In this document: positions 34,741-44,700 of the stretch, in pieces
Numbering within the stretch: position 1 is the first letter of the stretch
Layout: every line of letters begins with the position of its first letter
From: Atopobacter sp. AH10
GTDB taxonomy: Bacteria; Bacillota; Bacilli; Lactobacillales; Aerococcaceae
Length of the DNA: 64,000 nt
Assembly (NCBI RefSeq): GCF_003664595.1
Contig: NZ_QXPZ01000023.1
Span: 1 to 64,000 of the forward strand
Reading direction: 5' to 3'
Program-made: the position numbers and the translations under genes
Notes under the pieces: generated by a model
Told to the model about the DNA's origin: nothing
Databases searched by the model: none
Seen by the model: only the letters and a program-made list of their open reading frames with translations

Positions 34741-34868
34741 TACTCCTTGATTAAGTTTTCGGCATCCATCAAGCGCAGTTGCTCAGCGACATCTTTCTTC
34801 ATGAATGGTAGGACGTTCTTATACTCATAACGTCCCGCCACGATATTAATTGCCAGTAGCATTACCAT
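34740..34868 (-). CDS. XkdX/CD1375-like small phage protein
   Basis: With the ATG at 34868 (GGGGGTG before it) the 42-residue product is [20 protein letters not shown]..., including [21 protein letters not shown]. Small proteins of this kind lie between tail-fibre and holin genes in many siphophages. The longer frame to 34922 lacks a ribosome site. Confidence 0.6.
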   Translation of the reverse strand: MVMLLAINIVAGRYEYKNVLPFMKKDVAEQLRLMDAENLIKE

Positions 34869-35262
34869 CAACTGTCTCACCCCCTTTCTCATCATTGTTA
34901 GCAGTAGGATTAGATGGCGCATGTTCGGTCACCTCTTCTTTTGCCTTGTGCAAGAATGGCAGCACTTGATTCATCAATTCAATGATTGCGCCTTGTGTTA
35001 TCTTAGACTCCTCTTTCATTCTCTCGATTGCTTTGTCCGCTTTAAGTAAAGTTTGATCTAATCGATTGATTTTGTCAGTAGGGTCGTACTCTGCCGCTAC
35101 TTGATCGATCACTAACTTAATTAGCTCTTCGCTTGGCTTATCGCACACGTTACCCACGATGTCCCGTGTAATGACGGTATAAGGGGCATTACAATAAATT
35201 TGCACTTCCGTAGCATTGATCGCTTGTTTATAGAACGGCGTATTTAAAATTTCGTAATTCAT
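34846..35262 (-). CDS. Phage protein with central coiled coil, unknown function
   Basis: The start is ATG 35262 ([10 protein letters not shown]), with AAAGGAGAGAG upstream. The 138 residues begin with a globular part, continue as an amphipathic coiled coil (about 55-110), and end in a polar Asn/Thr/Glu tail. It lies in the fibre-holin interval; no family is recognised with certainty. Confidence 0.65.
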   Translation of the reverse strand: MNYEILNTPFYKQAINATEVQIYCNAPYTVITRDIVGNVCDKPSEELIKLVIDQVAAEYDPTDKINRLDQTLLKADKAIERMKEESKITQGAIIELMNQVLPFLHKAKEEVTEHAPSNPTANNDEKGGETVDGNATGN

Positions 35263-35312
35263 AATCTCTCTCCTTTTTCTATTTCTAGACATAATAAAAA
35301 GGCTAGCGAGTG

Positions 35313-35588
35313 CTAACCTTTAAATAATTCATCGTGTGAACCTAGTCGAATTAATGTACATATACTATCTTCAGTTACATAAATCAAAAGCCAATCGTTA
35401 TCAACGTGTAATTCGTAGTGACCGATCCAATTCCCTTTTAATTGATGTAATCTGTATCTGTTTATCAAAACTTCAAACTCATCATTTTGAATATGTTTAA
35501 ATACCATCGATAATTTATTCATATCAAAATGCTTCTTTTTATATTTTTGATAATCGCGCTTAAAACGATTTGAAAAATTAATCTTCAT
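35313..35588 (-). CDS. YafQ/RelE-type mRNA interferase toxin
   Basis: From ATG 35588 the 91-residue product reads MKINFSNRFKRDYQKYKKKH with HQLKGNWIGHYELHVDNDWL and YVTEDSICTLIRLGSHDELF. This matches the YafQ branch of RelE, including the C-terminal GSHxELF block with its His and Phe. The start overlaps the antitoxin stop. Confidence 0.9.
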   Translation of the reverse strand: MKINFSNRFKRDYQKYKKKHFDMNKLSMVFKHIQNDEFEVLINRYRLHQLKGNWIGHYELHVDNDWLLIYVTEDSICTLIRLGSHDELFKG

Positions 35589-35856
35589 TCTCAAGCGCCT
35601 CAAACAATGCCTCTACCGAATCATATGGTCCATATACCTCACCACGCTCAGCTTCTTTCATTGCTGCTAAAGTTTCATCATTAGGCTCTCTATAAACACT
35701 AGGTATAAATGGTAAGCGATAGTCTGTAACAGTCTGTTTTAAAAAGATCGTAATAGCTGTGGTCATGTCCATTCCCATTTTACTGAATATTTCTGCCGCT
35801 TCATCTTTCAGTTCTTGATCAACACGAATATTAATATTTGCTTGTTTTGTCGCCAT
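35578..35856 (-). CDS. RelB/DinJ-family antitoxin
   Basis: The 92 residues begin with a ribbon-helix-helix (ANINIRVDQELKDEAAEIFS, MGMDMTTAITIFLKQTV) and end in an acidic toxin-binding tail. With the YafQ gene this forms a complete DinJ-YafQ pair inserted between fibre and lysis genes. Confidence 0.92.
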   Translation of the reverse strand: MATKQANINIRVDQELKDEAAEIFSKMGMDMTTAITIFLKQTVTDYRLPFIPSVYREPNDETLAAMKEAERGEVYGPYDSVEALFEALENED

Positions 35857-35878
35857 AGTAATCCCTCCTGATAAAGTT

Positions 35879-35907
35879 ATTATATCAGTTTGTGATTACA
35901 ACGTAAA
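35879..35907 (-). promoter_or_regulatory. Promoter of the DinJ-YafQ pair with dyad in spacer
   Basis: Minus strand TTTACG (35902-35907), 17 bases, TATAAT (35879-35884). The spacer contains the dyad TTGT-GATT-ACAA (35890-35901). Confidence 0.7.
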
Positions 35908-35963
35908 CACATTTTCAACGATGATATTAGTTAAATTATTTGCACATGGAATCACGCTCCTTT

Positions 35964-36350
35964 CTAGATATAGTGAATAGTTACTGTTTCGCCTGTTCTC
36001 ATGAAGTTGCCGTTCAAGTGATAAATTTCGTTCAAGTCTTTCGGGAAAGTAATCCCGTACAAATGCCATTGGTTATCCCAGTACTGCCATTGAGGAGTTT
36101 TAGCGGAAAAATATTGATACGGCTTTACTTCTCCCTCATAACTAGGGTACCCCTCTATTTCTACTTTAAATATTTTTTTGATTTCCGACGGGATTACAAC
36201 GGAATTTGTTTTGATTTCATTCGCATACGGGCTTAAAGTTGTTCTTTCTAATTTTAAAGTCAGCTTCTTGATCTTTGCATAAACCAACTTATCTCCAATA
36301 TATCTCTCCACGATCTCTTTTCCGCCAACATAAATACCAGCTCGTTTCAT
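35964..36350 (-). CDS. Short phage fibre/baseplate protein, paralogue of 36463
   Basis: The 128-residue product starts MKRAGIYVGGKEIVERYIGD, a motif shared with the next upstream gene. The rest is beta-rich and aromatic. Such proteins follow tail-fibre genes in siphophages and may decorate the tail tip or bind the host surface. Function is inferred from position. Confidence 0.65.
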   Translation of the reverse strand: MKRAGIYVGGKEIVERYIGDKLVYAKIKKLTLKLERTTLSPYANEIKTNSVVIPSEIKKIFKVEIEGYPSYEGEVKPYQYFSAKTPQWQYWDNQWHLYGITFPKDLNEIYHLNGNFMRTGETVTIHYI

Positions 36351-36462
36351 GCTTGCACCACATCCGAACTGGTATAAATTTGACTAGAAATTAAATTGTA
36401 AATACCCCCCGAATTTATGAGGTGGTTTGCGTTTTGTTGCAAGCATAATTTAATTACACCCT

Positions 36463-36816
36463 CTATCTGTAGAATATTTTGACATTGTTGTAGGCTACTG
36501 CGATTTTTTCGTATTCCCCATTATAACCAAAACCATTTAGATCAATAATTTTGTTTTTGAGTTTTATCGAATTACCATAATAATCAACTCCCTCAATATG
36601 CTGGGAATAAAATGTTGGTCCATTGTCGATTTCTATTTTAGTTATCTTCTTACCTCTTAATCTTTCTAAATCATTCGTTAGATATATCGTATCATCAATT
36701 GTATCAAGATCGTAATTAAGTATTTCTATAATAAAGCGACTTGGTTCCCACACCTTAAGCGAACCGATATACCTTGCAATGATCTCTTCGCTTCCAATTG
36801 TTATTTGCTCTCTCAT
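36463..36816 (-). CDS. Short phage fibre/baseplate protein with G-EI-RYIG motif
   Basis: The 117 residues start MREQITIGSEEIIARYIGSL, equal in pattern to 35964-36350, then diverge. This suggests a shared docking N-terminus with different C-terminal parts. The gene starts 3 bases after the collagen-like fibre gene. A 110-base gap to the paralogue holds nothing obvious. Confidence 0.65.
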   Translation of the reverse strand: MREQITIGSEEIIARYIGSLKVWEPSRFIIEILNYDLDTIDDTIYLTNDLERLRGKKITKIEIDNGPTFYSQHIEGVDYYGNSIKLKNKIIDLNGFGYNGEYEKIAVAYNNVKIFYR

Positions 36817-36819
36817 ATC

Positions 36820-38007
36820 CTACTCCCACACATCATAAATCGTATTCGGGTCTTTGCTACTAATACGATCATAATCTGTTTCACTTCCACACCAATATTT
36901 CATCTCCGACCCCGTGCGTTGGTTGACAATACCTGTACCAGCGACCCCACGTGGACCTTGGATACCTTGATAGCCACGAGGACCTTGATCTCCCTTAGCT
37001 CCTTTAGCACCCGTATCTCCTTTTGGGCCTTGTGCTCCTGTGGCTCCTCTCGGACCTTGCGGACCAGTAGCGCCGCGTTCTCCCTTGCTGACGGTAATTG
37101 ATTTTCCATCCGAAAAATTAACTACCGTATTGCCTTGGCTATCTTTACTTGTACTCGAAATAGTAATTGATCGGCCATCTGCACCACGAGGGCCTTGCAG
37201 ACCTGTTGGCCCTTGTAATCCAGTTGCTCCTCTATCACCTTTTGCCCCTTGTTCTCCCTTTGGACCCTGTGGCCCAATTGGGCCAGCAAGCCCACGCTCC
37301 CCCTGTGGACCAACAGCGCCACGGTCACCTTTAAGTCCTTGCACACCTTGAAGCCCTTGAGGGCCTTGATCCCCTTTTGGCCCTTGGGGGCCTTGGAGTC
37401 CTCGTTCCCCCTGCAAACCACGATCCCCCTTAGGTCCCCGTTCCCCAGTAACTCCCTGTACACCTTGCTCACCTCGTAAGCTTTCTTTCTGACCTTCAGT
37501 CAGCTTATCAAAGCTCACTCTACCATCAAAACCTCTTGGCCCTTGATCACCTTTAGGACCTTGGGGGCCTGTTAAACGCTCGGTGTAGCGCTCTACAACC
37601 GTATGAGCTACTTCACCGATATCAACTTTATCAGCAGCCATTTTTGCAACAGCATCCACACCCACAACCTGAATAACGTTTGTCTCTAGGCCAAGCGGAC
37701 TTTCAGTAATTCTAAAACGGTTATGATTAAATGATGGATAGACTTGATCATCTACTTTGATATGCAATAAATATGCTCCAATCGGTAGAACTTTATCGAT
37801 TGAGAAGGCAACTGTATTGTTGCTCCCGACAGTTGAGGTTGATTCATAGTAAATATCATTACCTTGTGTCAGAAACACCTTAGCGGACTGACCATTCTTA
37901 TTAGTAGTATTCCCTTCTTCATCTACTAGTTGATATTTCAAAACTGTTTTATCGCCTTGTTTTAAGGTATTCCCCCTGTTTAAGTCGATGAGATCCAGTA
38001 TTTGCAT
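36820..38007 (-). CDS. Collagen-like phage tail fibre with BppU-type N-terminal domain
   Basis: Starting at ATG 38007 (AAAGGTGGTG upstream) the product has about 395 residues. Residues 1-120 resemble the BppU N-terminal domain (LKQGDKTVLKYQLVDEEGN, PIGAYLLHIKVDDQVYPS) that docks to the baseplate. Two long Gly-X-Y collagen-like blocks follow, split by an insert with GRSITISSTSKDSQGNTVV, then a short C-terminal domain with Trp/Cys. It probably forms trimeric receptor-binding fibres. Confidence 0.88.
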   Translation of the reverse strand: MQILDLIDLNRGNTLKQGDKTVLKYQLVDEEGNTTNKNGQSAKVFLTQGNDIYYESTSTVGSNNTVAFSIDKVLPIGAYLLHIKVDDQVYPSFNHNRFRITESPLGLETNVIQVVGVDAVAKMAADKVDIGEVAHTVVERYTERLTGPQGPKGDQGPRGFDGRVSFDKLTEGQKESLRGEQGVQGVTGERGPKGDRGLQGERGLQGPQGPKGDQGPQGLQGVQGLKGDRGAVGPQGERGLAGPIGPQGPKGEQGAKGDRGATGLQGPTGLQGPRGADGRSITISSTSKDSQGNTVVNFSDGKSITVSKGERGATGPQGPRGATGAQGPKGDTGAKGAKGDQGPRGYQGIQGPRGVAGTGIVNQRTGSEMKYWCGSETDYDRISSKDPNTIYDVWE

Positions 38008-38037
38008 TGCTACACCACCTTTATACAAGCTAGATAA

Positions 38038-38217
38038 TTATTTTTTCGATCGGTCCATCTTCCGTTTGTCGTTTTTATCATTTTCATCATCGCCCCCTCT
38101 TATCATTTCGAGCGCAATTTTCAACTGCTCATTTTCATAGGTAAGAGCAGCGATTTCTAAAGATTGCTTTCTTAAGGTTCTAGTCATCGCTAACTCTTGT
38201 GCTGTTAAATTTTCCAT
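38038..38217 (-). CDS. Small coiled-coil phage protein between tail genes
   Basis: ATG 38217 with GGAGATGAACG upstream opens a 59-residue frame: MENLTAQELAMTRTLRKQSL, then a leucine/isoleucine coiled coil and a very charged Asp/Lys tail. It lies 10 bases after the large tail protein. It is a plausible assembly or tail accessory protein. Confidence 0.6.
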   Translation of the reverse strand: MENLTAQELAMTRTLRKQSLEIAALTYENEQLKIALEMIRGGDDENDKNDKRKMDRSKK

Positions 38218-38227
38218 CGTTCATCTC

Positions 38228-41065
38228 CTAAACTTTATATACATCATCTTTAGCCGCCCAAGCGATTTGCCATCTACCAATATAAAGCTCATAGTAGCCG
38301 TAACGTTGATGTGACCATGGTCTGATTCGTGCAACAGTAAACGTGCCGTTCTTAATCGGTTGACCGCTACTACTATATGTTGGTATTCTGACTGCTTGGT
38401 CATCGTTATTGTAGTAATAAGTTGCAGATGATTTAAATTTGACTCGGTCTCCCACGCTAATCGTTTCAGAATAATTCGGTGTAGGGTTCGGCGTTGGCCT
38501 ATATGGCTCTGGTTCAGGGCTAGGTGTATAGCCTCCTCCGCTCCAACTATTAGATTTATTAGATATCGTTCTGATTTCCGATTTGAGGTAACTAATTTGT
38601 CTACTCAAATCAAGGTACTTGTTCCACAACATAGTTGAACTAACTATCTCACCACTGTTGATTGGCATCCAAAAATCACCATCTTCACTGATACCAAAAG
38701 CTCTTCCCGTATAAGTATCTTTGATCATGGTGGCATATTGACGACCATCTGAACTCGCTCTTGGGAAAGTACCCGTCTCAAAGCTCCATCCACGGTTTGA
38801 ATCACCAATATTAAAAGGTGAATGCAGCCTTAGACGACCATCTCCACCTAGTGACAAAGCACGATAGAAAGTTTTGTTTGCTAATGAATAATAAGATAGT
38901 GATAGGTATGAATCGGGTTGCGTAGTTAGTGACATAGATTTCATGCCAGCATAGGGTCCACTCTTATCAGTTGCATCTAACGAATGCACCGAGCCTACGT
39001 GTGTACCACTCCGCCAAATTTCGATCCCATTCTCAGTAAATTTAGACGAATAGCTCCCACTATTAGTCATCACTTGCATACCGCTCGGATCGATCTTGAC
39101 CTTAGAATTTTTGCCATTAAACAGTGTTTGAATAAATTGCGCCATATTTCCTGTCAAATTATTAACATCTAGATTAATAATTCTTACGTCCGCCGCATTT
39201 AGCGTCCCTGCGGTAATCTTGCTTGCTGAGAGATCACCGATATGAGCATTTTTAATCACACCGTTATTAATATGCGTATCAGCAGTAATTGACAAGTGCT
39301 GACCATCAATCAAAATACCTGATTTATCAATTGCAATGGCATTTTTAATCTCACGCCCCGACATCTTCCCGTCGGGCAATTTGTTTTTGAGTGCTAGGTA
39401 TATGCTGTCACCTGAACTATTAATAATGCTTCGAACATCTCCACGAGTTACACGTAAATCAATTTGATTCTGCAATTGAGTAATCGAGCTTGACATTGAT
39501 CGACCTAAGTTGCTTATCGAGCTATCAAATCCATCCGCCCGTTGCCTCAATCGATTAATATCACCTTTTGCGTTAGTAACTAATGTTTTTAATTCTTGAT
39601 CAGTTTCAGTAAGACTTTGCTTAAAACTATTGAGTTGAGCTTCATTGCGAGATTGACGTTGCTCCAAAGCTTGTTTCATTTTATTCGTACGTTTCTCGGA
39701 TTCTTCGATTTTCTGCTGAGCTATATTATCAAGACTTTCGGTATCTAGAACCTTAATCCAATTCTTGCCATTCCAGATATATAACCGATCATAATTACCG
39801 TTTTTTTCAAATTGAACATCCCCGATTTTATGTTCAATATCGTCTGGTGGCTTGCCATACCATATACGATTGCCACGGCTATTTATTAAAGAAGGGATAA
39901 CTACCTGGTTAATTTTATCCTGTTTATTTTCAAGGTCATTCAATTGATCACTTAAAATGCCGCCCATGGCCGATTTAATGCCACTGCCAATTGTGCCTAC
40001 TTCGATCGATTCATTTCTATCTAAGAGCACGTTATATTCTACCTGGGTGACTTTTGCTTCTGCATCAATAATGCCTAGGGAAGGATAGTAGATTGGAACT
40101 ATATCGCAAAGTTCAATTTCTTCTACAACTTTTAAATCCTGATAATCCAAAGTTGTTGAAAGATCAATGTACTTCACCTTGACGTTGATCTTCGGTAACC
40201 CGACTCGGTTATTTTTTAAATAACTTTCCGTATACTTTCTTAATTTCTCCTCTGTCGGCTTTTCGTTTTCGCCAAATTTAGAAGAAAGGTCTACAATCTG
40301 AACTCTCCTATGAGCATAAGCTTTAATATATTTTCCATCTATATATCTTTCTGGCAACGTCACTATAATCGGGTCTGGCATACCGGACTTACCGTCTTCA
40401 ACTTGCGGTGTGTAGGAAGCGAAAGGATAGATTGATGTATAAGTGTTTTCTATATCTTCATCTTCTTCTGCCGATAAGATATTCCGACCATACTCTAAAA
40501 CAGTCGGTACTTTTCGGCCCAGTTGCGAGTGCAGTTTGATTGTTGTATTGTCAAACTCGTATTCGCCACCCCAAGTGTCTAATATAGATCCGCTAACACC
40601 ACCTAATGCTTCACGAGCGTTGGCAATTTTATCTACTGTCCATTTGGTCGAATTCTCTGTTGTGATATCTGACCAAGTGTTGAACTTAACGCCACCAACC
40701 AAGTTATCTGCCCACATAGCCAAAGCAACATCTGCCCCTGATTTAGTGATTGCGACTGAAGGAGCTAAAGCCATTTGTTCAGTTTTATGGCTAATATGTT
40801 TAGCATAGATTTTGATTAGTTTATCACTCGATTTATTAATGCGGCTGATCTCGAAAGTTTGATTCTTCGTTCTTACTCCAGCATCCGCTTTGATCTTCAT
40901 TTCACGTTGAAACAGGTTTGCCATCTCACCTTGAGCTGGATACTCAAGATATAAAGTATAATTGCCGTTTCGTTCCCTTGTCGCAATTGCTTTAGTAGCA
41001 TTAATCTCTCCAAGTCCATAAGTATCAAACTTGGCTTCATCTGCTTTAAAAAGAATCGGTTTCAT
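38228..41065 (-). CDS. Tail-associated protein (prophage endopeptidase/tail spike type)
   Basis: The start is ATG 41065, overlapping the Dit stop as ATGA. The 945 residues begin with a Prophage_tail/gp18-like hub domain (about 1-370: TYGLGEINATKAIATRERNG, EDEDIENTYTSIYPFASY). A carbohydrate- or fibre-like middle with WYGKPPDDIEHKIGDVQF, coiled coils (about 440-540), and a beta-rich C-terminal part follow. After a Pro-rich linker (PTPNPTPN) comes an SH3-like end (SVGDRVKFKSSATYYYNN). This end suggests wall binding. Confidence 0.85.
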   Translation of the reverse strand: MKPILFKADEAKFDTYGLGEINATKAIATRERNGNYTLYLEYPAQGEMANLFQREMKIKADAGVRTKNQTFEISRINKSSDKLIKIYAKHISHKTEQMALAPSVAITKSGADVALAMWADNLVGGVKFNTWSDITTENSTKWTVDKIANAREALGGVSGSILDTWGGEYEFDNTTIKLHSQLGRKVPTVLEYGRNILSAEEDEDIENTYTSIYPFASYTPQVEDGKSGMPDPIIVTLPERYIDGKYIKAYAHRRVQIVDLSSKFGENEKPTEEKLRKYTESYLKNNRVGLPKINVKVKYIDLSTTLDYQDLKVVEEIELCDIVPIYYPSLGIIDAEAKVTQVEYNVLLDRNESIEVGTIGSGIKSAMGGILSDQLNDLENKQDKINQVVIPSLINSRGNRIWYGKPPDDIEHKIGDVQFEKNGNYDRLYIWNGKNWIKVLDTESLDNIAQQKIEESEKRTNKMKQALEQRQSRNEAQLNSFKQSLTETDQELKTLVTNAKGDINRLRQRADGFDSSISNLGRSMSSSITQLQNQIDLRVTRGDVRSIINSSGDSIYLALKNKLPDGKMSGREIKNAIAIDKSGILIDGQHLSITADTHINNGVIKNAHIGDLSASKITAGTLNAADVRIINLDVNNLTGNMAQFIQTLFNGKNSKVKIDPSGMQVMTNSGSYSSKFTENGIEIWRSGTHVGSVHSLDATDKSGPYAGMKSMSLTTQPDSYLSLSYYSLANKTFYRALSLGGDGRLRLHSPFNIGDSNRGWSFETGTFPRASSDGRQYATMIKDTYTGRAFGISEDGDFWMPINSGEIVSSTMLWNKYLDLSRQISYLKSEIRTISNKSNSWSGGGYTPSPEPEPYRPTPNPTPNYSETISVGDRVKFKSSATYYYNNDDQAVRIPTYSSSGQPIKNGTFTVARIRPWSHQRYGYYELYIGRWQIAWAAKDDVYKV

Positions 41066-41778
41066 ACTTTTGACCCCCAAAAAGGCATGATGGTAGCAGA
41101 AAAGTCGCCAGTCCAAGTGATTTTATTAGCATCAATATCTAGGTAAGGTTTTACCGATTGCGGTGATCTGATGAACTTATCCCATGCCCCTTGTTTGCCT
41201 TGATAGACAGTATTCGATTGCATATCCAAAATAATGCCTCCTTCAATATTCTTTAAATGCGTTTCACGGTCATTTATTTTCAATACGCAGTCACCGTTAC
41301 CTTTTAGTTTGATGATGGGGTGGGCTAATTCGTTTCCACGCCCTCTAAGGTTCTCGCCATTTTTAAGTGGGCGCTCAATTAAACCATCAACATAGTATTT
41401 GATGGGGTGAACTAGGAACGTTACTTGCAGCTTGCCGAAGTTTCTTAGAACTTCTTCAACTTCAAAAGTTTTGATAAAAGCCGCTTTATATTCAAATGCG
41501 CTATCCCAAGATAAAAGGAGAGGCTTATACCCCTCCACATTGAGCCAATTGCTGATTTTTTCCTGAACTTCTGTGACTCTAACATCTGATAAAAGTCTAA
41601 AAGGGAATGTCTTCTCCACCGCTTTTAGGCGCCTGTTGCTTAGCAAAAGCTCGCCATCTCGGCCAGGCACCACAACCGTCTCAACATCAAATCCTGTCGA
41701 TTCATGACTGACGTTGTTATATATTCTAAGTCCAAAATCATCACTGCGCTGACCATTGAATTGTATGTAAGCTGTCAT
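41062..41778 (-). CDS. Distal tail protein (Dit)
   Basis: The 238-residue product has the siphovirus Dit pattern: YIQFNGQRSDDFGLRIYNNV, VVVPGRDGELLLSNRRLKAV, and VTFLVHPIKYYVDG. It forms the hub ring between tail tube and tip. It sits between tape measure and tail-associated genes. Confidence 0.88.
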   Translation of the reverse strand: MTAYIQFNGQRSDDFGLRIYNNVSHESTGFDVETVVVPGRDGELLLSNRRLKAVEKTFPFRLLSDVRVTEVQEKISNWLNVEGYKPLLLSWDSAFEYKAAFIKTFEVEEVLRNFGKLQVTFLVHPIKYYVDGLIERPLKNGENLRGRGNELAHPIIKLKGNGDCVLKINDRETHLKNIEGGIILDMQSNTVYQGKQGAWDKFIRSPQSVKPYLDIDANKITWTGDFSATIMPFWGSKV

Positions 41779-44700
41779 TACATTCCTCCTTCCAAATTAA
41801 CATAATAGGCAAACTCTTTAATCAAACGTTTCATGTTTTCAGGTGTAAAGAAATCATCTGATGTGCTGCTGTTGGCGTTTAATGTGTAATTTTGATAGTA
41901 AGTAGAATTATTCGAAGAACCACCTAATACTGCCCTATTACCATTAATTAAGCCAAATTTACTTTTCACTCTGTTTGATCCACCACCGATTAAGTCTTCA
42001 GCTTTCATTTTATACTTGCTCATTGAACTGATCATGCTTTCCATCGCTTCGTTTGAATACTTTGTGTTCTTGTCGATCCCCATAGCCACCCCACGAGGAA
42101 TAAACTTACCAACTGTATTAGCAAATAATCGTGACGGCGAGCGAATCATCGCTCTTGCTCTTGCTGCTCGGTTTGCTTGAGCCACCATCGCATTAGCTGC
42201 AGCTGTGATCGCTCCTAAGGCACTATACATTCCTTGAGCTAGGCCGTTACCTATCTGAGCACCGATACTTCTAAATGTTCCAATTGATCCACGGGCAGCA
42301 TTCGCCGCCGAGTTTGTACAAGACCGCATAGCATTGGCACAAGCGCCACTCTTGCTTTTAATAGAAGATACGAATTGGCTCATACCACTTCTAGCTGAAG
42401 ACAATATTTGAGTGAAACCGCTGCTAACTGCTTGCTTAATGGAGCTCATCGAATTAGTAAATGTTGATTTCACGCTATTTAGATTGCTATTAACTACAGA
42501 TTTGATTGAAGACATAATTGTTGTAAAGCTTGTAGATAAAGCTGATAAGATTGAACTTGCCCCAGTAGAAATAGCGCTCATTGCTGATGTAAATGATGTA
42601 TTAAAAGATTGAACGGCAGTAGTGCTCATTGCTAATGCAGAATCTAAACCGCTAAGTGAAGTCTTAACCTGCTCCATCCCCATCGCAAAAGCTGACACAC
42701 CACTTATGTTACCTAAAGCAGTACCGACTGCAGTCAAACCGCTTGCTATCGTATCTAGTGATGGGAATCCAGTTAACGCTGATTTAAGTGCGGTAAAGTC
42801 TGTAGCAATCGCCGATACAAGACAGATCGATCCCAACGCATTTCCAATTTGCTGTAAACCAGTACCAATCTTAGCCGTATCGATTAGGGCTAACCCGCCA
42901 AGTGGTACGACCATCGAAGCGAAGCCCGCACCGATCCCAAGTAAGTTTGCACCTGATAAACCTTTACATGAATCAGCAATCATTTTGAAAGCTTCCGCAA
43001 CCTCTTTAGCAGTATCCCCTATTTCATCGATTACGCCACGAACTGAGTCAATCATATTCGCAATTGAATTGTTGACCTTCTCGATTGACTCGCCAACTTT
43101 AAGCGCCATATCGCCAAATGATTCTATGACTCGACTTGCACCTTCTGCGATACTCGTTACTAAACGACTTATCGCATCAATGATTTGACTTACACCTGAA
43201 GAAACCGCAGACACCACTTGGCTAATTGCCCCTGCAACTTGCCCTGCTAGGCGACCGAATGCATTAAGGATTTGATCCACATTTCGCCCAATCGCATCAA
43301 CTAACGGCACGAGAGCGCTGATGATTTGAGAAACACCATTAGCTATGGCTGAGATGATTTGAGACATCGCTGTGCCGATGGACGAAACTAGGTTATTGAA
43401 AGCTTGAATGATTAAAGGCAATTGCGTGATGAAAGCCGTCACCATCCGCTCGATATAAGGCATTAATGGCTCCAGCGAAGGGATAATCATGGCAATTGCT
43501 TCTCCGATTGCTCTTGACACTGCCGTAAAGCCTTCAGCAAGAGCAGTTATAACAGTGCTCAAAGCATCCCCAAGAGCTGATACTACCGTTGCTATGGCAT
43601 CGCCAAAAGCAGTTAAAATCGTCTTTACCCCTTCAGCTTGAGTAGCTAATAACGCCAAGGACGCTACCACTAAGGCAATTGCTCCTGCAAGCGCCAATAC
43701 TCCAGCAGGGTTTATTAGTTGAGTCATTTCCCCGAAACCTTGTAAAACAGTAGATAAGCCTTTACCTAGCCCTTGGAAGGCCGTCGACAAGCCTTGTCCA
43801 AGGCCAGTGAACGCTGTTTTAAGGCCTTCCCCTGCTGATTTAATCACGTCAGTGATCCCTTTAAACACATTGATTAATATAGATTGGGGTTGCTTTGCAG
43901 ATCCCGTCAATTTAGAAAGCCCATCCTTCACTGGATTAAATCCATCAAATAAAGATTTGATCTTCATAGCTGTTTTTAAGCCTTTAAAAGCGATGACTAA
44001 CCCAGCTATGGCTTTGGCTACTCCTTGAATAGTGCCTGGCTTAAGCCCCTTAACAAAGTCAGCAACTCCCTTAACGGCATTCGCCATTGACTTGGCTACA
44101 TTACCAACCGTCTTACCAACATCTCTAAAACTAGCATTAGCAGGTTTAAAAGCGCTAAGCACATGCTTGACTGCCTCTCCGACCGATTTCATTGAAGAGC
44201 TAAAAGCTTGGAACGCCCCTGAAGCCTTGAAGCCCTTTAGAAAGTCACCGAACGCTTTTGAAGCCTGTCTAGCGAATGACTGAATTTTCTTAGCTGCGCT
44301 ATCAATTCCCTTGACGAGCGGTTTAAAGTCAACCTTTTCGAGCCGATCTGCAATACCACTAATTGCTTTAATACCGATACTATCTAGTTGTTCGAAAGCG
44401 GGTTGCAACTTATTAGCTAGCGTTTCTTTTAGCCCATCCATTGCTTCGCCAGTTGTTTTGAACGTTGTAGCCATTTTTGAAAAGTGCTCATTAGTTCCTA
44501 CTTCGGCCAACGCTTTCGCAAAGTCTTTTGATTTGATCTCTCCATCTTGAATCTTTCGAACCAAGTCATCTGCCGACATGCCCATTTGTTTAGCGACCGC
44601 CGCCATACCTGCGGGGGACTGCTCTAGCATCAACTTAAAGTCCTGCCAGCTCATTTTTGGCTTCGTCAAAGCTTGTGTCATTTGCTGGCTCAGTGTTTTC

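Noticed and set aside
36805-37479. Long plus-strand frames opposite the collagen-like fibre
   Set aside because: They are shadows of the Gly-X-Y repeats; Pro/Ser-rich products with no start signals.
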